Assembly: GCA_013298215.1 (NCBI GenBank)
Contig: JAAFKE010000010.1
Coordinates: forward strand, 1-64,000
From: Cytophagales bacterium
Lineage (GTDB): Bacteria; Bacteroidota; Bacteroidia; Cytophagales; Spirosomataceae
Direction of reading: 5' to 3'
DNA: 64,000 bases
The translations under genes were made by a program, and so were the position numbers. Shown here piece by piece: positions 17,049-26,112 of the stretch. Under the pieces are notes generated by a model. It was not told where the DNA came from and made no database searches. It saw nothing but the letters and a program-made list of their open reading frames with translations. Each line of letters opens with the position of its first letter. Position 1 is the first letter of the stretch.

Positions 17049-19603
17049 AAATCCCTAAATTGGGTGTACATTTCGCGCAATTTTGGGTCTTGTTCGCTGG
17101 CTCGGAGGTCTTTTCGCATGGCCTTAACTCCCTCAATGTCAGTCAATAAGCCCAATACTTGATACGCCCCAAAACGCACAAAATACGCGCTGTGGTTGCG
17201 GGCGGTGGTTTCGAGCAGTGGCAGCGCGCGCCGCTGAATGTCTTGGTTTGATTTTACCAAGTACTTGCCAAAAACCTGTAAAAAGTTGTAGTATTCCGCC
17301 GATTTCATGCGCTCCATTTTAGCCAAAAACCAATCGTAGCGTTCGGGTTGGGCCAAGCCCGCGTAGTAATTGGCCACCGCCGTGATGATGTCGTTGTTGG
17401 GCGAGGTCTCGAACTTGGCCGTCACCTCGGTGGCATCGTCGGGTTTACTAATCAAGTAGGCATCGAGTGCCGAGGTCACAACCATAAACGACGAGTCGTT
17501 GAGTGCCTCCCTAAACAGCGGGTCGTTCGAGTTGTCTCCAAACGAAGCCAGCGTAATAAGTGCCTCGGCCCGCACCGCCGATTTTTCATCGACCCGCGCT
17601 TTGCTTTGCAGCGCCCGCTCCACCTGGTTGAAACCCAGCCCGTCGTATTCCGAAAAATTGGCAATGGCCAGCTGCCGAATGCGCCAAAACGGATCCGACA
17701 TGGCATCCATCATCAACTTTCGCGCGGTGGTGTCGGCCAATTGATTTTCTAAGCCCGTCACGGCATCGTATTTGGTCAAATATTTGTCGGTATTGTAGTA
17801 CTGAAACACCAACTCTTGCTTGGTCTTTTTGTAGTCGATTACGGCCAGTAGTTGTTTTTCTGCGTCAAAATCTACCAAGTCGGGCCGCTCGGTGGCTGGG
17901 AACTCAAACGTTTGGCGTGCCCTGTTGATAGTCACGTCATAACGTTGGCGTTGGCCTTTCACCCACACGTCTATTTTAAGGGGCAATTTGTAAATAGGCG
18001 TGTAGGTAGAATCTTGCAACTGACTGATTTTAAGCACTACTTTACTACTTTTGGGATCGTAGCTGTTTTCTATTTTCAAGTTTGGATGCCCCGCCCGCAT
18101 AAACCACTGGTCAAAAAACCAGTTCATGTCTTGACCCGTTACTTCCTCAACCGCAGTTCGGAGGTCGGGAATTTCGGCAGTTTTGAACTTGCTTTTTTCT
18201 AAGTATAGTTTCATCGACAAAAAGAATGCCTCGTCGCCCAGGTAGCGTCGGAGCATGTGCAGCACCCGCCCGCCCTTGGCGTAGGAATGGTTGTCGAACA
18301 TATTTTCTTTGTCGGCATAAAAAAACCGGATCAGCGGCTCTTGCTTGGTTTCGGCCTCCCCAAAATACTGGTTCATTTCGCCCTGTGCGAGGCGGTCGGC
18401 CTCCAAAACACCGTGCTTGTGTTCGTTCCAGAGGTACTCCGAATAGTTGGCAAATGCTTCGTTGAGCGGTAGCTGCCCCCATTCTTCGCAGGTTACTAAA
18501 TTACCAAACCAGTGGTGCGACAGTTCGTGGGCAATAACATCGTCAGAATTGCCGTCGGTCAGTGCCCGCGAGTCCATCTGTACGTCTTCGCCGTGGACGG
18601 TGGCGGTGGTGTTTTCCATGGCTCCCGACACAAAATCGCGCACGCATATTTGGGCGTATTTTTCCCACGCATACTTCACGCCGAAGGTCTTCTCAAAAAA
18701 CGAAATCATCTCGCGGGTACGGCCAAAAATTGCCTGGGCGTGGGAGGCATACTCGGGTTCGACGTAGTATTCTAAGGGCAGGCCGCTGGCGGTAGAGTCT
18801 CGCAGGAGCGCAAAGTCGCCGACGGCGATCATCGTCAGGTACGGCGCGTGGGGCAGCCGCTGCCGCCAGTAGTCGGTGCGGGTAGAGTCGGGGTTGGTTT
18901 TGGAGTCAATCAGCAGTCCGTTCGACAGCGTTCGGTACTGGTTATCGACGGTTATAAAAACCTCCTGCGTCATTTTTTCGTTGGGCGAATCGACCGTCGG
19001 AAACCAGCAGGAGTTGTTCTCGGTCTCGCCCTGCGTCCAAATTTGGCGCGGTTTATTGGTTTCGAGGCCATCGGCATTAATAAAATAAAGTCCTTTTCTA
19101 TCAACGCCGCGCAGGTCTTCGGGCAGTTCGTTGGGTTTGGCCACGTAGTCAATTTGCACGTGGAGGGTGTCGAAACGGGAGTAGTTTCGGCGGAGTTTTA
19201 GGTTGAGCGTTCGGCGGTTGTAGGTATATTCGAGCGTGTCGGCAACGAACTCCGTGATCGTTTTTTGTTGGGTCGAGTCGTAGCGGTTGAGCGTATCTAA
19301 CTGAACGACCGATTTTATGTCAAAGCCTTTCGCGTCGAGTTCGAGGGTGTTTTGGGCGTAGAAATAGGGCTTAAAGGCAATGGTGGCCGTGCCGAGTACG
19401 TGCTGGCGCAACCAGTCGAACCGCAGTTGGAGTTTGGTGTGAATAACATCGTTTTTGAGCGAACGCGTGGGGCGGTAAGGCCCTTTTTTAGCAGCCCAGG
19501 CGGGCCGTTGGAGCGAGTCGGGGCGACTGCCAAACGATGTATGTTGAAAAAAAAGGAGAAAAACCAAGCCCAAACACGCGGGCCGCCAGACAGACTGCAA
19601 CAT
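17045..19603 (-). CDS. M1-family aminopeptidase with HEAT-like C-terminal domain
   Basis: 852-residue secreted zinc aminopeptidase. The signal peptide is MLQSVWRPACLGLVFLLFFQHTSFG. The exopeptidase motif GAMEN is at 327-331. The zinc site is HELSH at 359-363 with the third ligand Glu382 in LNEAFANYSEY. The N-terminal domain (about 50-250) is the saddle-shaped domain of M1 enzymes. After the catalytic domain comes a helical-repeat region (VERALQSKARVDEKSAVRAEALITLASFGD), which resembles HEAT repeats. It probably trims peptides in the periplasm for uptake. A well-formed promoter lies at 19650-19682. Confidence 0.93.
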   Translation of the reverse strand: MLQSVWRPACLGLVFLLFFQHTSFGSRPDSLQRPAWAAKKGPYRPTRSLKNDVIHTKLQLRFDWLRQHVLGTATIAFKPYFYAQNTLELDAKGFDIKSVVQLDTLNRYDSTQQKTITEFVADTLEYTYNRRTLNLKLRRNYSRFDTLHVQIDYVAKPNELPEDLRGVDRKGLYFINADGLETNKPRQIWTQGETENNSCWFPTVDSPNEKMTQEVFITVDNQYRTLSNGLLIDSKTNPDSTRTDYWRQRLPHAPYLTMIAVGDFALLRDSTASGLPLEYYVEPEYASHAQAIFGRTREMISFFEKTFGVKYAWEKYAQICVRDFVSGAMENTTATVHGEDVQMDSRALTDGNSDDVIAHELSHHWFGNLVTCEEWGQLPLNEAFANYSEYLWNEHKHGVLEADRLAQGEMNQYFGEAETKQEPLIRFFYADKENMFDNHSYAKGGRVLHMLRRYLGDEAFFLSMKLYLEKSKFKTAEIPDLRTAVEEVTGQDMNWFFDQWFMRAGHPNLKIENSYDPKSSKVVLKISQLQDSTYTPIYKLPLKIDVWVKGQRQRYDVTINRARQTFEFPATERPDLVDFDAEKQLLAVIDYKKTKQELVFQYYNTDKYLTKYDAVTGLENQLADTTARKLMMDAMSDPFWRIRQLAIANFSEYDGLGFNQVERALQSKARVDEKSAVRAEALITLASFGDNSNDPLFREALNDSSFMVVTSALDAYLISKPDDATEVTAKFETSPNNDIITAVANYYAGLAQPERYDWFLAKMERMKSAEYYNFLQVFGKYLVKSNQDIQRRALPLLETTARNHSAYFVRFGAYQVLGLLTDIEGVKAMRKDLRASEQDPKLREMYTQFRDF

Positions 19604-19649
19604 AGCTACTATTTATGGTTGTGGACTTACGGAACGCGTCCCTTGACCA

Positions 19650-19682
19650 CAAAGATACATTTTTCGGTTACTAAACCACAAA
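19650..19682 (-). promoter_or_regulatory. Promoter of the M1 aminopeptidase gene
   Basis: Minus-strand TTTG (19682-19679), a 21-base spacer and TATCTTTG (19657-19650) match the Bacteroidota consensus. Predicted start near 19644, about 40 bases before the ATG at 19603. Confidence 0.65.
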
Positions 19683-19701
19683 ACAGCGGCCACAAGTGGT
19701 G

Positions 19702-21360
19702 CTAACCGAGGCTCACTTGGGCGTATCGGCGGTAAAAAGCGTAGGCCAGCAGTGCCGCAAAGGGTATCAGCCCCGCCACCGCGTACTTCACGTTGCTCAA
19801 CGCCCAGTGGCTAAGGCCCACGCCCAACAGAATGATACCAAAAGTGAGCCCGCGCACAAAATTACCGCCCTTGCTGTTGCCAGTAGCCTCGACTGAGAAC
19901 GGCAGTTTTTTATCGAACAACAAACACGCCACCAAATCAATGGCCAAATTGGCGAAAAGCCCCAGCAAAAGGTCGTCGATGACAGTTGGCCCCCAGATGA
20001 AAATAATGGGCACGGATGCCAACAAAAAGAGGGGGAGGGTGAAGTGAAAAAACAATGATTTGTACATTCCAGTCAGGATTTGGGCAGGGCGGTCTATCGG
20101 GATTACTTCGTAGATCCAGGCCGCCTTAAATTGGTCGGAATAAACGGCGGCGTTGCGAACAGTGGTTGCACTGAGGGCAGTGGCATAGATGAAAAATACG
20201 TAGAGCGACGAGTTGCCGATGTCTCCCAAAGTCCTACTGCTATCGTCCCCAAAAATAGAGATTGGAAAAACGAGCAAAAAATAAGCCAACGACGGATACA
20301 CGGCCAGCTTGAACTTGCGGTCGCGGGCGGTCATTTTCCAAACAAACTCAAATACGCTGCGCTCCACGGCACTCGCAGATACGAAGCCCGCCAGCGTGGA
20401 TAGCCAACTTGCCTGCGATGTTTGGGAAGGTTTATCGGCAGTTTTGGTGCGGATGGCGTTGTCTAAGCCAGCAATTTTTTGGTTGAAAACGGGCGCAAAA
20501 ACTTTGTTCATCACCAAAATAGCCACCACTGGCACCACCAACGTGAGCGCAATGCCCACAACATTGCCCAGACCCAGGGTTCCGCTCACGGCAGTTTCCA
20601 TGGTTTTGGCCATCCAAACGGGCGGCAAAAAATAGTACCACCACTTGAATACCAGTGCGTTGCCGCTAAAAATAGAGAGCTGGCCAAAGCTGCTCACCAG
20701 GCGGTAGCCGCCCATAAAAAACAGCGTGAGTACAATCTGAAAATAATTAATCACGTCCCGTAGTTTTTCTTCGCTCGTAAAGCGCATCAAACCCAAATAG
20801 AGCAGGTTGGTTATGAAAACCACCAAAAAAGTAGCCAAAACAGCCACAATCAAAAAGACCACGCCCGCCACTATACCGTATTTGACCCCCGTAAAAACCA
20901 TCGGAAAAAAACCGAGTGCCAGCATCATTGAGATTAGGTAACTAAGGACGTGCACGGTGCGGGCGGTGAGCAGCGTGTTGTCGTCCACGGGGCGGGTTAG
21001 GATGATGGCGTTGTCGTTGGAGTCTAAAATAACACTCGAAAAATCGGTGATGAGCGTCATGGCCATCATAAACATGAGGTACGCAAACACAATGAGCATG
21101 GTACCGAGTAGGTTGTCGATGCCCAACACCATAAAGCCGATAAGAAGCCCAAAAAAAGCGTAGAGGGCCAGCGTGAGCACGAACGAGTTTTTGGCGGGCT
21201 TGGCCGTTTGTTGTTGCCCAAAGCCAGCACCGGCGCGGGTGCGGCGGTTGTCCATGGTGAGTTTTACGCTCACAATGGCCTTGAGCTGCTCGAAGTTTAT
21301 GCCCTGCGCCACAAAAAACGGGCGGAGCCAATCCAATAGTTTAAGTACGACGACGGTCAT
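19702..21360 (-). CDS. Polytopic membrane protein, ABC-2-like permease without an ATPase neighbour
   Basis: 552 residues with about twelve to fourteen hydrophobic segments in two sets (about 60-270 and 345-550), separated by a polar stretch with KTADKPSQTSQASW. The opening LKAIVSVKLTMDNRRTRA and segments such as FSSVILDSNDNAIILTRPVDDNTLLTARTVHVLSYL resemble putative ABC-2 type export permeases (PF16949-like). That assignment is from general pattern and not certain. No ABC ATPase gene is adjacent. It starts 15 bases after the M20 gene on the same strand, so the two are probably co-transcribed. Confidence 0.6.
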   Translation of the reverse strand: MTVVVLKLLDWLRPFFVAQGINFEQLKAIVSVKLTMDNRRTRAGAGFGQQQTAKPAKNSFVLTLALYAFFGLLIGFMVLGIDNLLGTMLIVFAYLMFMMAMTLITDFSSVILDSNDNAIILTRPVDDNTLLTARTVHVLSYLISMMLALGFFPMVFTGVKYGIVAGVVFLIVAVLATFLVVFITNLLYLGLMRFTSEEKLRDVINYFQIVLTLFFMGGYRLVSSFGQLSIFSGNALVFKWWYYFLPPVWMAKTMETAVSGTLGLGNVVGIALTLVVPVVAILVMNKVFAPVFNQKIAGLDNAIRTKTADKPSQTSQASWLSTLAGFVSASAVERSVFEFVWKMTARDRKFKLAVYPSLAYFLLVFPISIFGDDSSRTLGDIGNSSLYVFFIYATALSATTVRNAAVYSDQFKAAWIYEVIPIDRPAQILTGMYKSLFFHFTLPLFLLASVPIIFIWGPTVIDDLLLGLFANLAIDLVACLLFDKKLPFSVEATGNSKGGNFVRGLTFGIILLGVGLSHWALSNVKYAVAGLIPFAALLAYAFYRRYAQVSLG

Positions 21361-21375
21361 GGGCGGGTGGGTGTA

Positions 21376-22563
21376 TTATTTGTGGCGAAGTTCTTCGAGG
21401 GCCAACCAAGCCATGAGACCTGGCCCCGTTTCGAGGGCCGCCTCGTCGATGTCGAAAGTTGGCGTGTGTACGCCCGACGTTATGCCCCTGGCCTCGTTGC
21501 GCGTGCCGAGGCGGTAGAAACACGAATCTACGATCTGAGAGTAGAACGCGAAGTCTTCGCCGGCGAGCCACAGGTCGAGATCGACCACGTTTTGAGCACC
21601 CACGTAGGCGGTGGCGGCAGCGCGCGAGCGGCGCGTGAGTTCGGGGTGATTCTTAAGAAACGGGTAGCCCTTTCGGATTTCGACCTCGCAACTTCCCCCC
21701 ATGGCTTCGGCTATTCCCTGCGCCATTTTTGTGATGCGCCGCCAACCCTCCTCGCGCCATTCCTCGTCCATGCACCTAAACGTTCCTTCTATATAAACCT
21801 CGTTGGGCACCACGTTCGTAACGCCGTTGGCAATGACCTTGCCAAACGACAACACCGACGGATTGGCGGGCTTGCGGTTGCGGCTAATGACCTGCTGCAA
21901 GCCCACAATAATGTGCGACGCAATCAGAATGGGGTCGATGAGCGTGTCGGGCATGGCACCGTGGCCGCCCTTGCCTTTTACAACCAAGTAAAGCTCGTCG
22001 GTGCTGGCCATGTACATTCCTTCTCTGAAACCAATTTTGCTAACTGGAATATTGGTGGCCACGTGCTGGCCCAGCATGGCGACAGGAACGGGGTTTTGCA
22101 GCACTCCTTCTTTAATCATGAGCGATGCCCCGCCAGGTATTTTTTCTTCGCCAGGCTGGAAAACCAGCTTCACCGAACCCTCAAAATCGTGGCGGAGTTG
22201 GTACAAAATGTGGGCCGTGCCAATGAGCGATGCCGTGTGGGCATCGTGGCCGCAGGCGTGCATCACGCCCTCCACCCGAGATTTGTACGGCACGTCGTTG
22301 GCCTCGCGAATGGGCAGCGCGTCCATGTCGGCCCGCAGTGCCACTACCCTACTTTGGGGGTTTCGGCCTTCGATCAGCGCCACCACGCCCGTGTTGGCCA
22401 CGCCCTCCTGGGGGGTCAGGCCAATGTCGGTGAGTTGTTTGGCCACAAATTTGGCCGTATTAAACTCCAAAAAAGAAAGCTCTGGGTTTGCGTGCAGGTG
22501 GCGGCGGTTGGCCACGGCATCGGCGGCAACGGTCCTGGCCAACGCCTTTATTTTATCGATCAT
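21376..22563 (-). CDS. M20-family amidohydrolase (hippurate/IAA-amino-acid hydrolase-like)
   Basis: 395 residues, cytoplasmic. Hydrolyses N-acyl amino acids or similar amides with two metal ions. Characteristic sequences are RRHLHANPELSFLEFNTAKFV at the N-terminus, the metal site MHACGHDAHTA, the general-base Glu pair in VFQPGEEKIPGGA, and LAGEDFAFYSQ near the C-terminus. The lid domain is the expected size. The exact substrate (amino-acid conjugate, diaminopimelate derivative or peptide) is open. TACATTTG at 22594-22601 is the likely -7 element. It lies ahead of the ABC-2-like membrane gene. Confidence 0.9.
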   Translation of the reverse strand: MIDKIKALARTVAADAVANRRHLHANPELSFLEFNTAKFVAKQLTDIGLTPQEGVANTGVVALIEGRNPQSRVVALRADMDALPIREANDVPYKSRVEGVMHACGHDAHTASLIGTAHILYQLRHDFEGSVKLVFQPGEEKIPGGASLMIKEGVLQNPVPVAMLGQHVATNIPVSKIGFREGMYMASTDELYLVVKGKGGHGAMPDTLIDPILIASHIIVGLQQVISRNRKPANPSVLSFGKVIANGVTNVVPNEVYIEGTFRCMDEEWREEGWRRITKMAQGIAEAMGGSCEVEIRKGYPFLKNHPELTRRSRAAATAYVGAQNVVDLDLWLAGEDFAFYSQIVDSCFYRLGTRNEARGITSGVHTPTFDIDEAALETGPGLMAWLALEELRHK

Positions 22564-22593
22564 GGTGCTTATACGTTGTATTTTTTAGGTACA

Positions 22594-22601
22594 CAAATGT
22601 A
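22594..22601 (-). promoter_or_regulatory. -7 element of the M20 amidohydrolase gene
   Basis: Minus-strand TACATTTG matches TAnnTTTG; no good -33 partner is seen at 18-22 bases. It lies 31 bases before the ATG at 22563 within a 135-base AT-richer gap. Confidence 0.45.
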
Positions 22602-22698
22602 GCTGCATTAGCCCAAAAATTTATTTGGTAGCTCATATTGTTTTTTAATTCAGCTGGTCGAATAATTGTACAAAAACCAAGGCACTTGCGGCCGGAGT

Positions 22699-23547
22699 TT
22701 ATTTTTTTCGCCTCACCAAATACATTCCGCGCTGCTCATTCGTAACGACAAAATCGGTGTTGTTCACAAACACGATTGCCTCAGTTTGTAGTTTGGCCAC
22801 CTTAATGCACTGCCTGGGGCGTTTGAAATTGATCTGGTCGTCGATGACATCAAACAAAAAAACTTTTCCGTAAGACACCAACGCCAGCGTGCGGGTGTCG
22901 GGGCTCAGTGCCGCGCCCGTAATCATCGACTTCAAAAAGATACTGTCTTTGGGTGCAACCTCATAGCTCCCCGCCCGCGCTGGCATTTCGTAGAGGCGCA
23001 CGCGTTTGTTGATACTACTTTGGTTTTTGGAGAAAAGATAGAGTTTTTCGTTGAGATAAACCATTGCTTCGCAGTCGAAATTGCGGAGCTTGGCGGGCGG
23101 CGGAAACGCCGTTTGATCGCGGTACGCAAAAGTTATTTTTTCGGGACTATCGGGTTGTGCGGGGTCTATTTTGTAGATCGCCAGGTCGCGGCGGGTGTTG
23201 TCGTTGTTGCCAAAATCGCCGATGAACAACTGCCCGTCTGGGTGCTGGGTCATGTCCTCCCAGTCGGTGTTTTGGAGTTTTGGGAGTTTCAGCACCGCCA
23301 CTATTTTGCCCGTGTTGTCTATCTCAAAAAGTTCGGGGGTGTTTCCGCCGTCGTTGTGGGTCCAGAACGTTTTTTTGTTACTAACCCGCGCCAAACCAGA
23401 ACTTTCGGATATTACGGCGGGAAGTTTACCGATTTTAATAACTTTGTAGTTGGTTCTGCCGCGCTCAAAGCCACTGATCCGCCGCTCGGAGTGGCAATCG
23501 CAAAAAGTTGTTTTGAGGGCAAACCACAAATAGACAAATTTCAGCAT
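22699..23547 (-). CDS. Beta-propeller-like protein (SdiA-regulated/esterase-like phytase type), probably exported
   Basis: 282 residues from ATG 23547. The hydrophobic start (MLKFVYLWFALKTTF) may act as a leader or anchor. The body has repeated blade-like units: SSGLARVSNKKTFWTHNDGGNTPELFEID, TDWEDMTQHPDGQLFIGDFGNND, FDCEAMVYLNEKLYLFSKNQ, and ISGAALSPDTRTLALVSYGKVFLFD. The spacing of W-E-D-M, G-D-F-G-N-N and D-C-E-A-M acidic motifs resembles SdiA-regulated and esterase-like phytase propellers that bind calcium. No enzyme function can be proved. The ATG lies four bases from the divergent transporter's ATG, so its promoter lies inside that gene. Confidence 0.6.
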   Translation of the reverse strand: MLKFVYLWFALKTTFCDCHSERRISGFERGRTNYKVIKIGKLPAVISESSGLARVSNKKTFWTHNDGGNTPELFEIDNTGKIVAVLKLPKLQNTDWEDMTQHPDGQLFIGDFGNNDNTRRDLAIYKIDPAQPDSPEKITFAYRDQTAFPPPAKLRNFDCEAMVYLNEKLYLFSKNQSSINKRVRLYEMPARAGSYEVAPKDSIFLKSMITGAALSPDTRTLALVSYGKVFLFDVIDDQINFKRPRQCIKVAKLQTEAIVFVNNTDFVVTNEQRGMYLVRRKK

Positions 23548-23551
23548 CGTT

Positions 23552-24667
23552 ATGGAAATTAAAATCGGTTTCACGGCAAAGTTAGCACTCACACTTGTTT
23601 CTGTGCTCATTATCGTCTATATCCTGTTTGTTCTGCAAGATATTCTGGTTCCGCTTACGTTCTCGGTCTTGTTTGCTATTTTGTTGCTGCCCCTTTGCCG
23701 GCGTTTAGAGCGTTGGCGGGTGCCCCGGGTGTGGGCCATCACAATCTGCATTATTTTGGTCATTGCCCTGCTCACGGGCCTGATCTACCTGGCGTCGGCC
23801 CAAATTGCGAGCCTCACCAACGAATTGCCCAACCTGAACACCAAAATAACCCGTTGGACGAGTAAACTGCAAAGTTTCGTTTCCAACAACTTTCACGTCA
23901 GCCGCGCCAAGCAAGCCAACGAGGTGCAAAAATACGTGACCGATGCCCTAAAAAACTCAGCCTCCACGATCTCAGACATTTTTGCCACCACCACCAACAC
24001 CCTGGCAAATGTGGCCCTCATTCCCATCTTTATATTTTTCTTTTTGTTGTACCGCGATTTTTTTCGGAGCTTTTTCTACCAACTTTTCTCCGACCAATCC
24101 AAAGACCTATTAGACGGCGTATTCAAAAAAGTGTATGACGTTGTGCAGAGCTACATGCTCGGCTTGGTGTTGGTCATTGGCGTGGTGGGCGTTCTCAACA
24201 CCATCGGGTTGGTGGCCTTGGGCGTGGACTATGCCGTATTTTTTGGATTTTTCGCCGCATTTCTTATCCTGATCCCCTACATTGGCCTGCTGATCGGCTC
24301 GGTGCTTCCCGCCCTGATGACGCTCATCACCCACGAGTCTCCGTGGACGGCGGTGGGCGTATTGGGGGTTTTTGCGTTTGTGCAAATCTTAGAGGGCAAC
24401 TTTATAACGCCCAACATTGTGGGTTCCAAGATCAGTATCAACCCGCTGGCGGCCATGATTGTGCTCATTTTGGGTGGCCAAATATGGGGCATCTCGGGTT
24501 TGATACTATCTTTGCCACTCACGGCGATTCTGAAAGTTATTTTCGATGCCGTCGAACCCCTCAAACCCTTCGGATTTTTGTTGGGCGAGGCCGAGTCGCC
24601 ACAGCCCCCAGTCTTGAACGTAAAAAGCGTGGTGAGCGGGCGAGCAACAAAGAAAGTACTTAGATAA
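23552..24667 (+). CDS. AI-2E family transporter (PF01594)
   Basis: 371-residue inner-membrane protein with about eight transmembrane segments. The N-terminal pair of segments is followed by a long periplasmic coil-like region (ASAQIASLTNELPNLNTKITRWTSKL). The C-terminal core contains LVLVIGVVGVLNTIGL, FLILIPYIGLLIGSVLPAL and the family signature ILEGNFITPNIVGSKISINPLAAMIVLILGGQIWGI. Members export varied small molecules or ions; autoinducer-2 export is known only for some. The ATG is four bases from the divergent ATG. The uridine kinase gene follows after 11 bases. Confidence 0.92.
   Translation: MEIKIGFTAKLALTLVSVLIIVYILFVLQDILVPLTFSVLFAILLLPLCRRLERWRVPRVWAITICIILVIALLTGLIYLASAQIASLTNELPNLNTKITRWTSKLQSFVSNNFHVSRAKQANEVQKYVTDALKNSASTISDIFATTTNTLANVALIPIFIFFFLLYRDFFRSFFYQLFSDQSKDLLDGVFKKVYDVVQSYMLGLVLVIGVVGVLNTIGLVALGVDYAVFFGFFAAFLILIPYIGLLIGSVLPALMTLITHESPWTAVGVLGVFAFVQILEGNFITPNIVGSKISINPLAAMIVLILGGQIWGISGLILSLPLTAILKVIFDAVEPLKPFGFLLGEAESPQPPVLNVKSVVSGRATKKVLR
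23577..23584 (-). promoter_or_regulatory. -7 element of the propeller gene, inside the divergent transporter gene
   Basis: Minus-strand TAACTTTG (23584 to 23577) fits TAnnTTTG. It lies 30 bases before the ATG at 23547 and within codons 9-11 of the opposite gene. The -33 position is weak. Confidence 0.45.
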
Positions 24668-24678
24668 TCTAATCAAAA

Positions 24679-25290
24679 ATGAAGCCTTACATAGTCGGAA
24701 TAACGGGCGGAAGCGCGTCGGGAAAAACGTTTTTTTTAAACAGTCTCACCAACGCTTTCTCGGCAGACGAACTCTGTTTGGTGTCGCAAGACAACTACTA
24801 TCGGACACTGCGCGAAGTACCCGTGGACGAAAACGGCGTGCACAACTTTGACCTGCCGCAGGCCATCAACCACAAGCTATACGCCGAACACATCCTCGAA
24901 CTCCGCGAAGGCCGCGCCATTCAGCAGCCCGAATACTTGTTCAATAATCCGCTGGCAACGCCCAATGTTATTACTTTCAAACCCGCGCCCATCATTGTGG
25001 TCGAGGGCATATTTGTGTTCTATTTCAAGGAAATTGCCAACCTGCTCGACCTCAAAATATTTATTGATGCCAAAGAACACATTAAACTAAAACGCCGGAT
25101 AATCCGCGACCAAATGGAGCGTGGCTACGACCTAACCGACGTGCTTTACCGCTGGGAAAACCACGTTTTTCCGACCTTCGAGCAGTTTATAAAGCCCACC
25201 AAAGTGGAGGCCGACCTGGTGATTCCGAACAACAAAAACTTTAAATTGGGACTCGAAGTAGTCACGTCATTTCTGCGTACCAAATTGTAG
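24679..25290 (+). CDS. udk: Uridine kinase
   Basis: 203 residues, normal length. Phosphorylates uridine and cytidine with NTP in pyrimidine salvage. The P-loop GITGGSASGKT lies at the N-terminus, followed by SQDNYYRTL (substrate loop), FDLPQAINHKL, and VVEGIFVFYFKEI (Walker B-like). RRIIRDQMERGYDLTDVLYRW is the lid region with the conserved arginines. It closes a probable two-gene unit with the AI-2E transporter. Downstream sequence turns AT-rich and no hairpin terminator is evident. Confidence 0.94.
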   Translation: MKPYIVGITGGSASGKTFFLNSLTNAFSADELCLVSQDNYYRTLREVPVDENGVHNFDLPQAINHKLYAEHILELREGRAIQQPEYLFNNPLATPNVITFKPAPIIVVEGIFVFYFKEIANLLDLKIFIDAKEHIKLKRRIIRDQMERGYDLTDVLYRWENHVFPTFEQFIKPTKVEADLVIPNNKNFKLGLEVVTSFLRTKL

Positions 25291-25557
25291 TTCAAGGTCT
25301 TGCAGCTTTTTATTTGTGTGAAAAACTGACATATTTCCAAGCCAACAAAACCGAGTAAAAGTACAAATATTGAGTTTAGCGTAATTCAAGCCAGGGCAAA
25401 AGTCAATGTTAGACAAAGTACAAGATAATAAGCCAATTTTGAAGTTTGTCAAGGGAGACCGTTAGCGAATCCAAACTACGCAGGCCGAATTGGAAGCCTA
25501 AAAGCTCTACCAACAGGTAAGGCTTAGCCTTTCTATTCACCAACATCACTATCACTT
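25291..25557. other. Gene-free left border of the AT-rich islet
   Basis: 267 bases without a convincing gene. A short open stretch on the plus strand, about 25.40-25.46 kb, reads ...SMLDKVQDNKPILKFVKGDR before a stop and might be a gene remnant, but nothing identifies it. AAGGCTTAGCCTT near 25520 is a short palindrome without a T-run. Composition falls from here to about 28.3 kb. Confidence 0.4.
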
Positions 25558-26112
25558 CTACTTTTGGGGTTTTGTTGCCATCACACTGTCTATTTGGCTG
25601 TATAGTTGGGTCGTGTCACTGGGTCTTTTGGCATTTCTGACGACGATATTTCCCAATCTATCCGCAATAAAATACCTTGGAATAACCACTTCGTTGTCTT
25701 TTGAACCCACTACCTGATTAAAAATAACACTATAATCTTCTAAGTTTTCAAAGGAAAGATGGTATCCCGTCATTTTTTGGGAGGCGATTAACTCCTTCCA
25801 TTTGCCCAATACTTTTTTATTGAAATTGATGGAAACGTAGAGAAAAACGAGATTATCATTGTTGGCATACCGTTCCTTGAGCGCGGGGGTATAATTTTTA
25901 AGTTCTTCTAAGCACGGCCTACAATTGGCTCCCCACATATCACCGTAAACAACTTTGCCTTTAAATTCCTTTGAAGCCAATATTTCAGTAATCGATTTTT
26001 TGTTTTTTAATACCACAATTCCTTTATTGTCAGTTACTTGCCCTTTTACCTGCAAGCTAAAAAAGGTTGTTATGATAAAAACAAATGCCTTGGTTTTGAG
26101 AAGATTATTCAT
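25558..26112 (-). CDS. TlpA-like periplasmic thioredoxin-fold protein
   Basis: 184 residues from ATG 26112. The leader is MNNLLKTKAFVFIITTFFSLQVKGQ. The thioredoxin-like domain carries the redox motif WGANCRPC (Cys64, Cys67), with the strand-helix order VVYGDMWGANCRPCLEELKNY and a cis-Pro candidate in EVVIPRYFIADRLGNIV. Such proteins reduce or relay disulfides outside the cytoplasm. The codon composition is strongly AT-rich compared with flanking housekeeping genes. Its ATG overlaps the last codons of the preceding reading frame (ending at 26105), which suggests they were once translated together. This is the only apparently intact gene of the islet. Confidence 0.8.
   Translation of the reverse strand: MNNLLKTKAFVFIITTFFSLQVKGQVTDNKGIVVLKNKKSITEILASKEFKGKVVYGDMWGANCRPCLEELKNYTPALKERYANNDNLVFLYVSINFNKKVLGKWKELIASQKMTGYHLSFENLEDYSVIFNQVVGSKDNEVVIPRYFIADRLGNIVVRNAKRPSDTTQLYSQIDSVMATKPQK

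Noticed and set aside
18226-18767. Several overlapping plus-strand frames within the M1 aminopeptidase gene
   Set aside because: They cover the antisense of the zinc-binding region, are mutually overlapping and lack any family pattern.
21367-22602. 411-codon plus-strand frame opposite the M20 amidohydrolase
   Set aside because: A shadow of a GC-rich coding region; the minus strand has the full M20 motifs and normal length, the plus frame none.
25398-25465. Short plus-strand open stretch ending in PILKFVKGDR
   Set aside because: Under 25 codons after the ATG, no homology recognised, no promoter; noted only as a possible remnant.
25510-25535. AAGGCTTAGCCTT palindrome as a terminator after uridine kinase
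   Set aside because: The stem is six bases with a one-base loop and no T-run; cannot fold as a working hairpin.
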